A model generated the notes under the pieces. That model was given only the letters and a program-made list of their open reading frames with translations, did not search any database and was not told the origin of the DNA. A DNA stretch of 64,000 nt from Desulfobacterales bacterium (GTDB lineage Bacteria > Desulfobacterota > Desulfobacteria > Desulfobacterales > JAEINQ01): positions 1 to 64,000 of the forward strand of contig JAEINQ010000028.1 in the NCBI GenBank assembly GCA_016342285.1, written 5' to 3'. The translations under genes were made by a program, and so were the position numbers. Positions 17,771 to 25,153 of this stretch are shown here, in pieces; position 1 is the stretch's first letter; every line of letters starts with the position of its first letter.

Positions 17771-18814
17771 TCAACTTTCGGCGATCATGGCGTCTACACC
17801 GTGAAGGCCCAGCGCGGCCATGGCTTTTTCGGACGCGTCGCCTATGGGCATTAAGAGAAACTCTACGCGGCGGTTTTCAGCGTGTGCCGCGGTGGTGTCG
17901 GCGAAATTCTTCAGCATCCGCTCCCCGAAACTCACGGACCGGACCCGTTCCGGGTTGAGGTGGTAAGCCAGCAGCTCGTCCCGTACGGCCTCGGCCCGAT
18001 CGCGGCCCAGAGCCAGGTTGTCCTTTTCGGATCCCGGTTCGCTCGTGTGACCCAGGATGTAAACAACGAATTCCATGGTGGGGGAGAGCGATTTGAACTG
18101 TTCCGCGGCATGCTGAATGGCGACCCGCGCCGCTGCGTTGAATGAGGATGCGCCGTCCTCGAAATAGATCGGGACGGATTGGTATAGTTTGCAACGCTGG
18201 TAGGGGGGCCTACAGGTCTTTGGGGGGGTATTTTCATTTGTGGCCTGCATGTCGTGTACCGAGTAGGTGAGAACTCCCTCATTCGAGGTGAACGCCACGA
18301 CACTGTAGTGGCTTTTCTCCAGGCCGGTCATCAGAAAATCGCCGCTGTCGTCGGTTTTCGTACCCCGGCCGGTTTTGTCCGGCCGGTCCGATACGGCCAT
18401 GACGTGGACGGTGGTCAAATTCTCTTCCTCCATATCGATGTGGCCCGCCAACCGGCCGTCATAAACCGGATAAAGGAGACAGGCGGTAAGCGTGACCGCG
18501 CTGATAATTGTAAACATCAAAACGGCGACTATCCGGACCGGGATCGACGTCTTGTTCTTGAGAACCAGGGCATACAGAATGGCACAACTGATGACCATTA
18601 GGTGAGCGTACAGCAAGAGCCTGAAGAACAGGGAGGCGTTGACGTGAATGGCGACGGCACCCATAAGGGGAGATATGGATCCGGTGACCTCCTTGATCCG
18701 GCCGACAGCATCGGACGGATCGGCTTCTCCCGGCTGGCGACGCCGTTGATGAAACCGCTGCTGTGGCCCTTTTCGAAAACGCTTGTTTACATTGATCCTT
18801 CGATACGGTTTCAT
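17771..18814 (-). CDS. OmpA-family protein with N-terminal transmembrane segments
   Basis: 347 aa from the ATG at 18814 (GAGGT 7 bases upstream); longer frames to 19018 are unsupported. A basic N-terminus is followed by two hydrophobic helices (about residues 58-82 and 88-112). Then comes a beta-rich region with TKTDDSGDFLMTGLEKSHYS, like carboxypeptidase-regulatory or transthyretin-like folds. The C-terminal OmpA peptidoglycan-binding domain has IYFEDGASSFN, ILGHTSEPGSEKDNLALGRD, RAEAVRDEL and ENRRVEFLLM. It probably links the inner membrane to peptidoglycan. The Arg and Asp of the OmpA motif are both present. Its stop lies at the breakpoint with the truncated HU gene, but the domain itself is complete. 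Confidence 0.75.
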   Translation of the reverse strand: MKPYRRINVNKRFRKGPQQRFHQRRRQPGEADPSDAVGRIKEVTGSISPLMGAVAIHVNASLFFRLLLYAHLMVISCAILYALVLKNKTSIPVRIVAVLMFTIISAVTLTACLLYPVYDGRLAGHIDMEEENLTTVHVMAVSDRPDKTGRGTKTDDSGDFLMTGLEKSHYSVVAFTSNEGVLTYSVHDMQATNENTPPKTCRPPYQRCKLYQSVPIYFEDGASSFNAAARVAIQHAAEQFKSLSPTMEFVVYILGHTSEPGSEKDNLALGRDRAEAVRDELLAYHLNPERVRSVSFGERMLKNFADTTAAHAENRRVEFLLMPIGDASEKAMAALGLHGVDAMIAES

Positions 18815-19184
18815 CGCTGTACCTCGTTTTCGATCCATGAGGTTTTCGGCAACACATCCGCGCGGGTGCGATGGCGCCGGTTTTTCCCGGTGAAACGCCA
18901 ATGGCAGATTTTCAACTGGTCGTAGGGCAACGATGCAGGCAGATATTTGTAACGTGACAATTATCTTTTCGAACAGGCACGTCTTGCAGTTGTAGAATGA
19001 ATCCAATTGCATGCTCAAAATTTATCCAACATATCAGTATAGATAGGTAGTTCCTCCACCACGCGTCGGTTTCCATCATCGTTGCTATAAGGGTTTCTCC
19101 GTTGCGACACTCTCCTTTCCGCCGGGGACTCAGATTGCATCACAAAGTCGCGAGGCACAACGCGATCCGGCTGTAAACAATACA
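18815..19184. other. Intergenic region upstream of the OmpA-like gene
   Basis: Promoter region of the minus-strand OmpA-like gene and 3' end of the HTH-dUTPase-like gene. No separate gene or clear terminator seen. Confidence 0.4.
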
Positions 19185-20048
19185 TTATTTTGCGATATCG
19201 TTGATTTCGTCGATATCAGCACGGAACGGGGCTTCCGAACGCATCGGGGCACCGCCTACCGTCTCTTTCTCCACTTCGAGAAAGGTTTTCCGCTCTTGAT
19301 TGTCGCCTCTGTAGGATTTGCGAGGCTCCACTGGCAGAAAACTGATCTCTATCGAGAGAAATTTCTTTCCGTAAACCAGATAAAAATGGTTTCTGCCGAT
19401 ATTTTTCAACGTTACGAAAAGCGTCCCCTGAAAGCCCGGATCGACATGGTGGCCGTGAATGGTCATGATGCCTTTGGTCGCCAGCTTGGTCATGCTTCCC
19501 AAGCGGCCAAGCAGGATGGGCGGAAACCTTAAAAATTCGAGGGTTTGAACGACGGCCGTCGAATCTGGAGGCATCTTTAGCGGCTCTTCCCGCAAGTCGG
19601 TCGATACAGAACCGTCCTCGCTGCTGACAATGGCATTGCCGATGCTCAAATCGTAGCTGGCCGGCTGGATCGAGTTCTCCAGGACCGGTTTGATGTCCAA
19701 AATACCACGGTTGATTGCCTCGGTAATTTCCCAGTCCACCAGGGTGTGCTGGCCGGTTGCCTTCCACCGGCGGATGGTCTTCTGAGCCGGTGTAGCGGGC
19801 TGTGGTAGCGCAGTCTTTTTTTTCGTGTCCGAACCGGCGCTTCCGAGTTCTAACCAATAGGCCGGGCTGTCTCCGGTGAAACGGCCGAGACGAAGCGCCA
19901 TCACCTCGGAAATCGGTCGTTTCCCCGTCACCAGTCCGTTGATGGTTACCCGTGAGACGCCGAGTTCGTCCCCCAACTGCTCCTGGGTGAGCTCCATTCC
20001 CTTGAGCAGTCGCTTTGAAATGACGTCGCCCAACGGGTTCGCTGACAT
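19185..20048 (-). CDS. HigA-like HTH fused to a dCTP-deaminase/dUTPase-fold domain
   Basis: 287 aa from the ATG at 20048, chosen for the GAGGAGG 6 bases upstream rather than the ATG at 20066. Residues about 1-70 are an XRE helix-turn-helix of the HigA antitoxin type (ELTQEQLGDELGVSRVTING, then KRPISEVMALRLGRF). After a linker, residues about 95-270 are a dCTP-deaminase/dUTPase trimeric beta fold: SIQPASYDLSIG, GRLGSMTKLATKGI and HHVDPGFQGTLFVTLKN. Comparing from memory with E. coli Dcd, the catalytic Glu of IVLEFYN is Thr here (LFVTLKN), and the Arg of GRSS is not conserved. So deamination is unlikely. Inferred: a transcription regulator sensing a pyrimidine nucleotide, possibly a phage-induced dNTP change. 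No toxin gene is adjacent. Confidence 0.7.
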   Translation of the reverse strand: MSANPLGDVISKRLLKGMELTQEQLGDELGVSRVTINGLVTGKRPISEVMALRLGRFTGDSPAYWLELGSAGSDTKKKTALPQPATPAQKTIRRWKATGQHTLVDWEITEAINRGILDIKPVLENSIQPASYDLSIGNAIVSSEDGSVSTDLREEPLKMPPDSTAVVQTLEFLRFPPILLGRLGSMTKLATKGIMTIHGHHVDPGFQGTLFVTLKNIGRNHFYLVYGKKFLSIEISFLPVEPRKSYRGDNQERKTFLEVEKETVGGAPMRSEAPFRADIDEINDIAK

Positions 20049-20678
20049 GGTTTGCCTCCTCGTCATTAGTAAAATAAGTTGATATAGATATATGATAGGT
20101 TGACATTAATTAAATGGTTGAAATAAAACCATTATAATTTATATTTTGGCTGGCAATGCTCTCGATTATACAGTAGATAACATATGTAGCCCTATTTAAC
20201 AAGTAAAATAAATTAACACTTCTTCCATGGCGTCGCCACTGAGATCGGAAGGATCCGGGGTCGCCCATTAAAGGGCGTGTCAACAGAGAAAACACCTCAC
20301 CGAAGGAAACGGAGAACCCTATTCCTATTGTAAACCAATCGTTACCAGCTATCCAGGCCCCTGTTTCTATTTTGAACCGCATCCGGGATATCGATCAATG
20401 GATCGCGTGGTCTTTGACCCGCACCAGTCACCCATTTGGTTCAAGGCAAGGCTACCAATGTATCCGGTGCTGCCCCTGGCCCATGTAGGCCCCAGAAATT
20501 CCTCGGTCCCATGTCGGCTCCAATTATTTTGTCACAGACCTATGGTTTGAACCAACCCCGTTATAGCTACCGACATAGGCGGATCAAAAATAGAAATAGA
20601 GAGTGGGTGCAGGCAGGTTCCAATCAGGCCAGATGGATTTTTACCAACCCCAATACTGGTTCACTGCCGCACCCGAGC
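20049..20678. other. Non-coding stretch between HTH-dUTPase gene and IS110
   Basis: AT-rich promoter-like DNA near 20070-20220, then about 450 bp without a supported gene. It may contain one end of the IS110-family element, but no terminal repeats can be defined by eye. Confidence 0.35.
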
Positions 20679-21698
20679 TTATCGCCGAAATAATCTTTCA
20701 GAGTCGAAAGGCGTCTGATCCCGCATGATGTAGTACGTCGCTTTCGTCAATTTATTGGCCAAGGCTTTTGTAGCCAGAGTTCGATTGCTCTTTGACATCT
20801 TTCTCTGGAAAAATCGTTGTGCCTGATCATTACTGCGCGTAGCGTGATAAGCGGCTTCAACATAAGCCCATGCCAGATATCGATTTCCGTTTTTCTTATT
20901 GTTTTCACCTTTCTTTTTGCCGTTTGACATCTTTTTGCTCTCTACACATCGACAATAGGAAGAGTAGTTGCCGGCTTTCTTGAAACGGTTAATGTCTCCG
21001 ACCTCAAGCATAATGGTTAATCCCAAAATCCGTCCAATCCCGGGTGTTGTGAGAAGGACATGGTATTCTTTTCTCAAAGAAATTTCCGCGGTAACCACCG
21101 ACTCAATATCTTTGATAACTTGACCCAGGTGGCGGATGGTGGCCATTTGGCTCTTAGCCAGAAGTGCCAAATACTTGTCATCGAATAGCCGGTCAATGAA
21201 TTTGTCTCTAAAGGCCTTGATTGAACTGCCCGGATAGTTGAGTCCTCTGTGCCTGGTGATCATGCTTTGCAAACTGAGGATATGAGTTGTTCGTTGCCGT
21301 ACGAACATCGAGCGCCTTCTGAGCATATCTCGGATAGACCGTTCTTCTTTCGGGTAAATATATCCCTGTGGCAAAAGCCCCAAGCGCAGAATGTGCGCCA
21401 ACCAGAAAGCGTCCCATTTGTCATCGGTATATTTTAGCCCATTGTATGACTGAACCGCTGCAGGGTTTGCCAAATGCACATTGAAGCCGGCTTCCTGGAG
21501 ACCATCAACCAGCCAGTACCAGTTGTATGTGGACTCAACCACAACACCTTTGAGCGTTTTTTTGAACTGAGAAAGGGCTCCGACGACCTGATCGATATTG
21601 TTGTCATGCCTTCGTCCGTAAAGCCTTTTGTCCTTTGAGTTGATAACCCCGATGTAGTTATTGCTTGAGTGAAGATCGATACCCGCGTATGTTGCCAT
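20679..21698 (-). mobile_element. IS110-family transposase (intact)
   Basis: 339 aa. The N-terminal RuvC-like DEDD domain shows YAGIDLHSSNNYIGV (first Asp), KGVVVESTYNWYWLVDGL (Glu) and TDDKWDAFWLAHILRLGLLP (two Asp). The C-terminal transposase_20 domain has TTPGIGRILGLTIMLEVGDI and NYSSYCRCV, which includes the conserved Ser. Length and all motifs are full, so it is probably functional. IS110 elements lack classical terminal inverted repeats and use a bridge RNA encoded in a flanking non-coding end. The start ATG at 21698 has AGGAGGTGTCTC immediately upstream, and that site lies inside the stem described next. Confidence 0.9.
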
Positions 21699-21786
21699 GA
21701 GACACCTCCTAAATCCATTTGCGTTGTCGTGGAAAACACGCTGGTATCATAGCAGATCGTTTCTGCCATGATTAGGGAGGTGTCTC
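21699..21786 (-). promoter_or_regulatory. Structured leader of the IS110 transposase (SD-sequestering stem; candidate bridge-RNA region)
   Basis: On the minus strand, GAGACACCTCCCTAAT (21786-21771) pairs with the complementary TTTAGGAGGTGTCTC ending at 21699, giving a stem of about 14 bp with one bulge. The enclosed 58 bases form two smaller hairpins, GCAGA/TCTGC and CGTG/CACG. The transposase Shine-Dalgarno AGGAGG is inside the outer stem. This would repress translation when transcripts enter from outside. It may also be part of the IS110 bridge RNA, which in this family comes from the non-coding end next to the transposase 5' end. Confidence 0.6.
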
Positions 21787-21830
21787 TTTTTTCGTCGCAT
21801 TCTGAAAGCGAAGCCCTTTAATGCATATCA

Positions 21831-21926
21831 GGCCAAGCAAAACGACATAATTTAAATAAGTTAAAGCGAAATGCGGTCTCTAAACGGGTCTATATTCGCT
21901 TTTTGGGGGCTAAAAAGAGCGATATA
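21831..21926. repeat. Dispersed ~100-bp repeat, copy A
   Basis: Shares with copies B-D the pattern GGCCAAGCAAAACGACATAA, then TTTAAA, CTCTAAACGGGTCTATATTC, GCTTTTTGGGGGCTAAAAAG and AGCGATAT. It is followed by DNA that continues into a VapC gene fragment, as copy C is followed by the full VapC gene. Confidence 0.8.
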
Positions 21927-21988
21927 GAAATTCTGGTACACGAATAAATTCTTTCTCATTGTTGGTGACTAAGGCTCCATTCAATCCG

Positions 21989-22160
21989 TCAATCGCCATG
22001 CCAGTTTGCAATCCCAAGACCCTCAAAGCATTGGAAGTCAGATACATTTCGGGTCACCATGACCAAACCGTTGACAAAGGCGATGGCTGCGATCTGGCCG
22101 TCGACAAAGGACGGTGTCTTTCCGATGGAAGATAACGAGGCCCGTTTTTTGGCGTGCCAG
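21989..22160 (-). pseudogene. VapC (PIN) toxin C-terminal fragment 1
   Basis: The last about 57 codons of a PIN toxin (KRASLSSIGKTPSFVDGQIA, AIAFVNGLVMVTRN, then NWHGD) are nearly identical to the full gene at 22586-23002. The 5' part is cut off exactly where repeat copy B begins. It contains the late acidic residue but no start and no first PIN Asp, so it is a dead duplicate. Confidence 0.85.
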
Positions 22161-22170
22161 TTGATTCGGG

Positions 22171-22270
22171 GTCGGGCCAAGCAAAACGACATAATTTAAA
22201 GGTGTTAAAACGGAAAGAGGCCTCTAAACGGGTCTATATTCGCTTTTTGGGGGCTAAAAAGAGCGATATA
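22171..22270. repeat. Dispersed ~100-bp repeat, copy B
   Basis: GTCGGGCCAAGCAAAACGAC through AAAAAGAGCGATATA. It truncates VapC fragment 1. A partial inverted counterpart (ATATATCGCTCTTGGGC) follows at about 22306. Confidence 0.8.
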
Positions 22271-22409
22271 GACATTGGGGATTATAAACATCCTACAAGT
22301 CATAAATATATCGCTCTTGGGCTATATTAGCTGGCAGGCTTGAGCGCTAACGAAAACGCCCCCACCTGTGCCAATCAGAACATCCCCACCAGAATCACAG
22401 CATCATGGG

Positions 22410-22510
22410 GTCGGGCCAAGCAAAACACTATAAATTAAAATGGTTAAAGCGAAAAGTGGCCTATAAAGGGGCCTATATCCACTTTTCAGGGGGCTAAAAA
22501 GAGCGATATG
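22410..22510. repeat. Dispersed ~100-bp repeat, copy C
   Basis: GTCGGGCCAAGCAAAACACT through AAAAAGAGCGATATG. The downstream 80 bases match those after copy A, so the repeat and the VapC 3' end were duplicated together. Confidence 0.8.
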
Positions 22511-22585
22511 GAAATTCTGGAACACGAATAAGTTTTTTCTTGTTGTTGGTGACTAAGGTTTATTCAATCCGGAATGTCTCGGTCA

Positions 22586-23002
22586 TCAATCGCCATGCCA
22601 GTTAGCAATCCGCAGGTCCTCAAGGCATTGGAAATCAGAACCATTTCGGGTCACCATGACCAAACCGTTGACAAAGGCGATGGCTGCGATCTGACCGTCA
22701 ACAAAAGAGGGTGTCTTTCCCATGGAAGATAAGGATGCCCGCTTTTGAGCGTGCCATTCTGCCGCCCGTTGGTCATAAGGGAGTATCGGCACATTGGGCA
22801 GGATTGCACCCTGAAGAAAGGTCTCCAGTATCTCCTTTTTTTTTGATTTTCCGAGACGCTCGCTGCCGTATCTCAATTCGTGCCAGACCGGGGCCGCCGT
22901 TGCGATTTCACCCTGATGGAGTTCCATCATCTTGAGTACATTCAGGTTCGGTGTTGTATTGATCGCTTCGGACAGGACATTCGTATCAAGGAGAAATTTC
23001 AT
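22586..23002 (-). CDS. vapC: VapC-type PIN-domain RNase toxin
   Basis: 138 aa, normal for VapC. The first Asp lies in MKFLLDTNVLSE, the second acid in WHELRYGSERL, the third in SFVDGQIAAIA, and the TRN-x-SDF ending holds the last. It is a ribosome-dependent or tRNA-cleaving RNase by family. The Phd-type antitoxin gene lies 95 bp upstream on the same strand, so they form one module, although spacing is wider than the usual overlap. The intergenic region contains an imperfect TTTCGAAATTTAAA palindrome. The C-terminus is duplicated as fragments at 21989 and 27586. Confidence 0.85.
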   Translation of the reverse strand: MKFLLDTNVLSEAINTTPNLNVLKMMELHQGEIATAAPVWHELRYGSERLGKSKKKEILETFLQGAILPNVPILPYDQRAAEWHAQKRASLSSMGKTPSFVDGQIAAIAFVNGLVMVTRNGSDFQCLEDLRIANWHGD

Positions 23003-23097
23003 TTTAACCTAAGTTGAGCGATTGTTGAGGTTGCTGCAGATACAAGGAAGATGTTTTTCCGCTATAGTCCTTTATTTCGAAATTTAAAACGCTCAGT

Positions 23098-23382
23098 TTA
23101 GGTTTGAAAATCCATGTCCCTCCCCGGCGACGGATCGCGCAGTCCTTCAAAATCCGCACCGGTTATCTCAATGCCACTTTCATCGATGATTTTTCTCAAC
23201 GCCACGAGTTCGGACCAGAATTTGCCCTGCCCCCCACTTAAGCGGTCATATTCACTGGCCGAAAGCAAAACGGCGACCGGCCGGCCATACCGGGTAAGCT
23301 TTACGGCCGGACCGTTTTCGACCGCATGAATGATGGCCGTGAGTTTGTTTTTTGCCTCTGCTATGGAAAATTGTCGTTCCAT
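23098..23382 (-). CDS. Phd/YefM-family antitoxin
   Basis: 94 aa from the ATG at 23382 (TTGGGAGC ribosome site); the upstream Met at 23430 is less likely. The N-terminal Phd fold shows MERQFSIAEAKNKLTAIIHA, VKLTRYGRPVAVLLSASEYD and RLSGG, the DNA-binding and dimerising part. A toxin-neutralising C-terminal tail follows (GIEITGADFEGLRDPSPGRD). Paired with the VapC toxin downstream. Its 3' end was copied to 23622-23712. Confidence 0.85.
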   Translation of the reverse strand: MERQFSIAEAKNKLTAIIHAVENGPAVKLTRYGRPVAVLLSASEYDRLSGGQGKFWSELVALRKIIDESGIEITGADFEGLRDPSPGRDMDFQT

Positions 23383-23506
23383 CGTTTGCTCCCAAGGATA
23401 GATCGATTGACCCTGAACTGAATGAATCATTTATATGATAGCCATCTTTATGGCCATAATCAAGTGTTCTTTATCCCTTGCATCGGGAAATGGGTCCGGA
23501 CTTGGG

Positions 23507-23606
23507 GTCGGGCCAAGCAAAACGACATAATTTAAAGTAGTTGTAGCTAAAAGTGGCCTCTAAACGGGTCTATATTCGTTTTTTAGGGGCTAAAAAGAGC
23601 GATATG
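23507..23606. repeat. Dispersed ~100-bp repeat, copy D
   Basis: GTCGGGCCAAGCAAAACGAC through AAAAAGAGCGATATG. It is immediately followed by a partial copy of the Phd antitoxin 3' end. A deleted derivative (GATCGGGCCAATCAAAACGC) lies at about 24724-24766. Confidence 0.8.
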
Positions 23607-23621
23607 GAAATTTCATTTTAA

Positions 23622-23712
23622 AAATCCATGCCTCTCCCGACGACGGATCGCGCAGTCCTTCAAAATCCGCACCGGTTATCTCAACGCCACTTTCATCGAT
23701 GATTTTTTTCGG
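23622..23712 (-). pseudogene. Phd antitoxin 3' fragment
   Basis: About 90 bases nearly identical to 23103-23195, the C-terminal coding part of the antitoxin (reading ESGVEITGADFEGLRDPSS). There is no N-terminus and no start. It lies directly against repeat copy D, consistent with a duplication mediated by the repeats. Confidence 0.8.
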
Positions 23713-23818
23713 GACTGTCCTGAGTTCTCAAGTTGCAAATAATCTAACAAATCGCTGCTGTGGAAACGCAAACACCCGCGTTTCCACACAGCTCGAACGT
23801 TCGCTTTGCAATCCGCGC

Positions 23819-23847
23819 TTGACGTCATGACGTCATAACGCTATAGT
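23819..23847 (+). promoter_or_regulatory. Promoter with perfect palindromic operator for the RHH-RelE module
   Basis: -35 TTGACG (23819-23824), a 17-bp spacer and -10 TATAGT (23842-23847). A perfect 16-bp palindrome, TGACGTCATGACGTCA (23820-23835), overlaps the -35 and spacer. It is itself two abutting TGACGTCA palindromes. This fits autorepression by the ribbon-helix-helix antitoxin encoded at 23870. Confidence 0.8.
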
Positions 23848-23869
23848 GTTCCGAAAAGGAGGTGGCATT

Positions 23870-24103
23870 ATGGCAACACCAGCCAAACGTGCGACAATTT
23901 ATTTAGACCCAACCATTCATAAGGCACTGAAATTAAAGTCGGTTGAAACATCCCGATCTATTTCCGATCTTGTCAATTCTGCCGTCAGGGAAGCTCTCGC
24001 CGAAGATGCAGAGGATTTTGCGGCTTTTGATGAGAGAGCCGGCGAAGCCTTGATTTCATACGATGAGATGGTAAAGAGGCTGAAAAAAGATGGCCGAATA
24101 TGA
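23870..24103 (+). CDS. Ribbon-helix-helix antitoxin
   Basis: 77 aa from the ATG at 23870, selected over 23846 because AAAGGAGGTGGCATT precedes it. The N-terminal RHH DNA-binding fold shows RATIYLDPTIHKALKLKSVE and SRSISDLVNSAVREAL. The acidic C-terminal tail (AEDAEDFAAFDERAGEALIS) would wrap the toxin. Overlaps the RelE toxin gene by 14 bp. Probably autoregulated through the palindrome at 23820-23835. Confidence 0.85.
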   Translation: MATPAKRATIYLDPTIHKALKLKSVETSRSISDLVNSAVREALAEDAEDFAAFDERAGEALISYDEMVKRLKKDGRI

Positions 24104-24347
24104 CATTTATTTTCGGGAGTCGGTTTGGAAGGATGTAAAAAGAATCCCAAAGAAGGATCTTCGGAGTATTTTGAAAAGGATAAATGACTTATCTGAAGAT
24201 CCACGTCCTTATAGATGTGAGAAATTAACCGGACTTGATCGCTATCGGTTGCGTCATGGAAATTATCGTATTGTATATTCGATCCAAGACAATGAATTGA
24301 CAGTCTGGATTGTGAAGGTTGGTCATCGAAAAGATGTATACCGCTGA
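24090..24347 (+). CDS. RelE/ParE-superfamily toxin
   Basis: 85 aa, full length. YDIYFRESVWKDVKRIPKKD, then PYRCEKLTGLDRYRLRHGNY, RIVYSI and WIVKVGHRKDVYR follow the RelE pattern: basic active-site surface, conserved R in RLRHGNYR, C-terminal HRKDVY. It is predicted to be a ribosome-dependent mRNase. Translationally coupled to the antitoxin. The module looks intact. A GC hairpin follows at 24369-24385. Confidence 0.9.
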   Translation: MAEYDIYFRESVWKDVKRIPKKDLRSILKRINDLSEDPRPYRCEKLTGLDRYRLRHGNYRIVYSIQDNELTVWIVKVGHRKDVYR

Positions 24348-24368
24348 CGCGAACATGCGTGTGCAAGG

Positions 24369-24385
24369 GGCGGTGAAAAACCGCC
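24369..24385 (+). terminator. Hairpin after the RHH-RelE module
   Basis: GGCGGT-GAAAA-ACCGCC is a 6-bp GC stem with a 5-base loop, flanked by further G/C pairing (GGGGC, GCCC). No strong T tract on the + strand. Confidence 0.45.
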
Positions 24386-24431
24386 GCCCATAACATGCAG
24401 CGGCAGGCATCCAAATAAAGGAGGTATCAAA

Positions 24432-24698
24432 GTGAAACTAAATGTCAAAGCGTTTGCACTTACCAGCGGAATAATTTGGGGAATAGGTCTTTTTTTGCTA
24501 ACCTGGTGGATAATAGCTTTTGATGGGGCAACTGGTGAGCCGACTTTAATTGGGCGAGTGTATCGGGGCTACACCATATCTCCAACCGGCAGTTTCATCG
24601 GATTTGTTTGGGCGTTTGTGGATGGTATGATAGGTGGAACAATCTTCGCTTGGCTCTATAATCTAATATCTCCCCGCTTTTTGACTCAGGCAACATAA
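24432..24698 (+). CDS. Small two-TM membrane protein, holin-like
   Basis: 88 aa starting with GTG at 24432 after AAAGGAGGTATCAAA. Two hydrophobic helices (about 8-29 and 53-75) surround a conserved GATGEPTLIGRVYRGYTISP linker. This family is common in environmental proteobacteria and is often labelled bacteriophage holin, but evidence for lysis is lacking. No phage lysis genes surround it. Function open. Confidence 0.65.
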   Translation: MKLNVKAFALTSGIIWGIGLFLLTWWIIAFDGATGEPTLIGRVYRGYTISPTGSFIGFVWAFVDGMIGGTIFAWLYNLISPRFLTQAT

Positions 24699-25153
24699 AG
24701 CTGACGGAAATTGAGGGGTCCCGGATCGGGCCAATCAAAACGCAATAAATTCTTTCTCATTGTTGAACAAATCCGACCGAATAAGGGGAACCGGAACCTA
24801 CTGTATTTTAAAAGGAGTTATCCTTCGGCAACTTTGTTTTCTTCGGCCCTTACATTGAGCCTTCCTGTTTGAATTAGACCAAACCATTGCTTTTTCCCCA
24901 TGCCTGCAAGACATTTCAAACCCCTAAAATACCCTGCCCGCTTTAAATCCCTGAATTCTGACCTATGTTTATTAAAATTGCCCGGAACGCATAGACTCCT
25001 GAATGCGTGGTTGCCTTTCATCTGGCGGATCAGTGCATTTTAGGCGCCCAGGCATTTAAGGGCTCCCGGCAGGGGCCGTTTCTTTAGCCACGCCATTGAG
25101 GCCGTGGATTTTTATTTCTGAATCGAAACGCCAAGCGCGTGAAGGACTTATAT
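24699..25153. other. Non-coding stretch with a deleted repeat copy
   Basis: Holds the partial dispersed repeat (24724-24766). About 380 bp follow without a recognised gene. The minus frame 24818-25021 has no family resemblance. The SelO promoter must lie near 25100. Confidence 0.4.

Noticed and set aside
24818..25021. 67-codon minus frame before selO
   Set aside because: No family resemblance and no plausible ribosome site. Left as non-coding.
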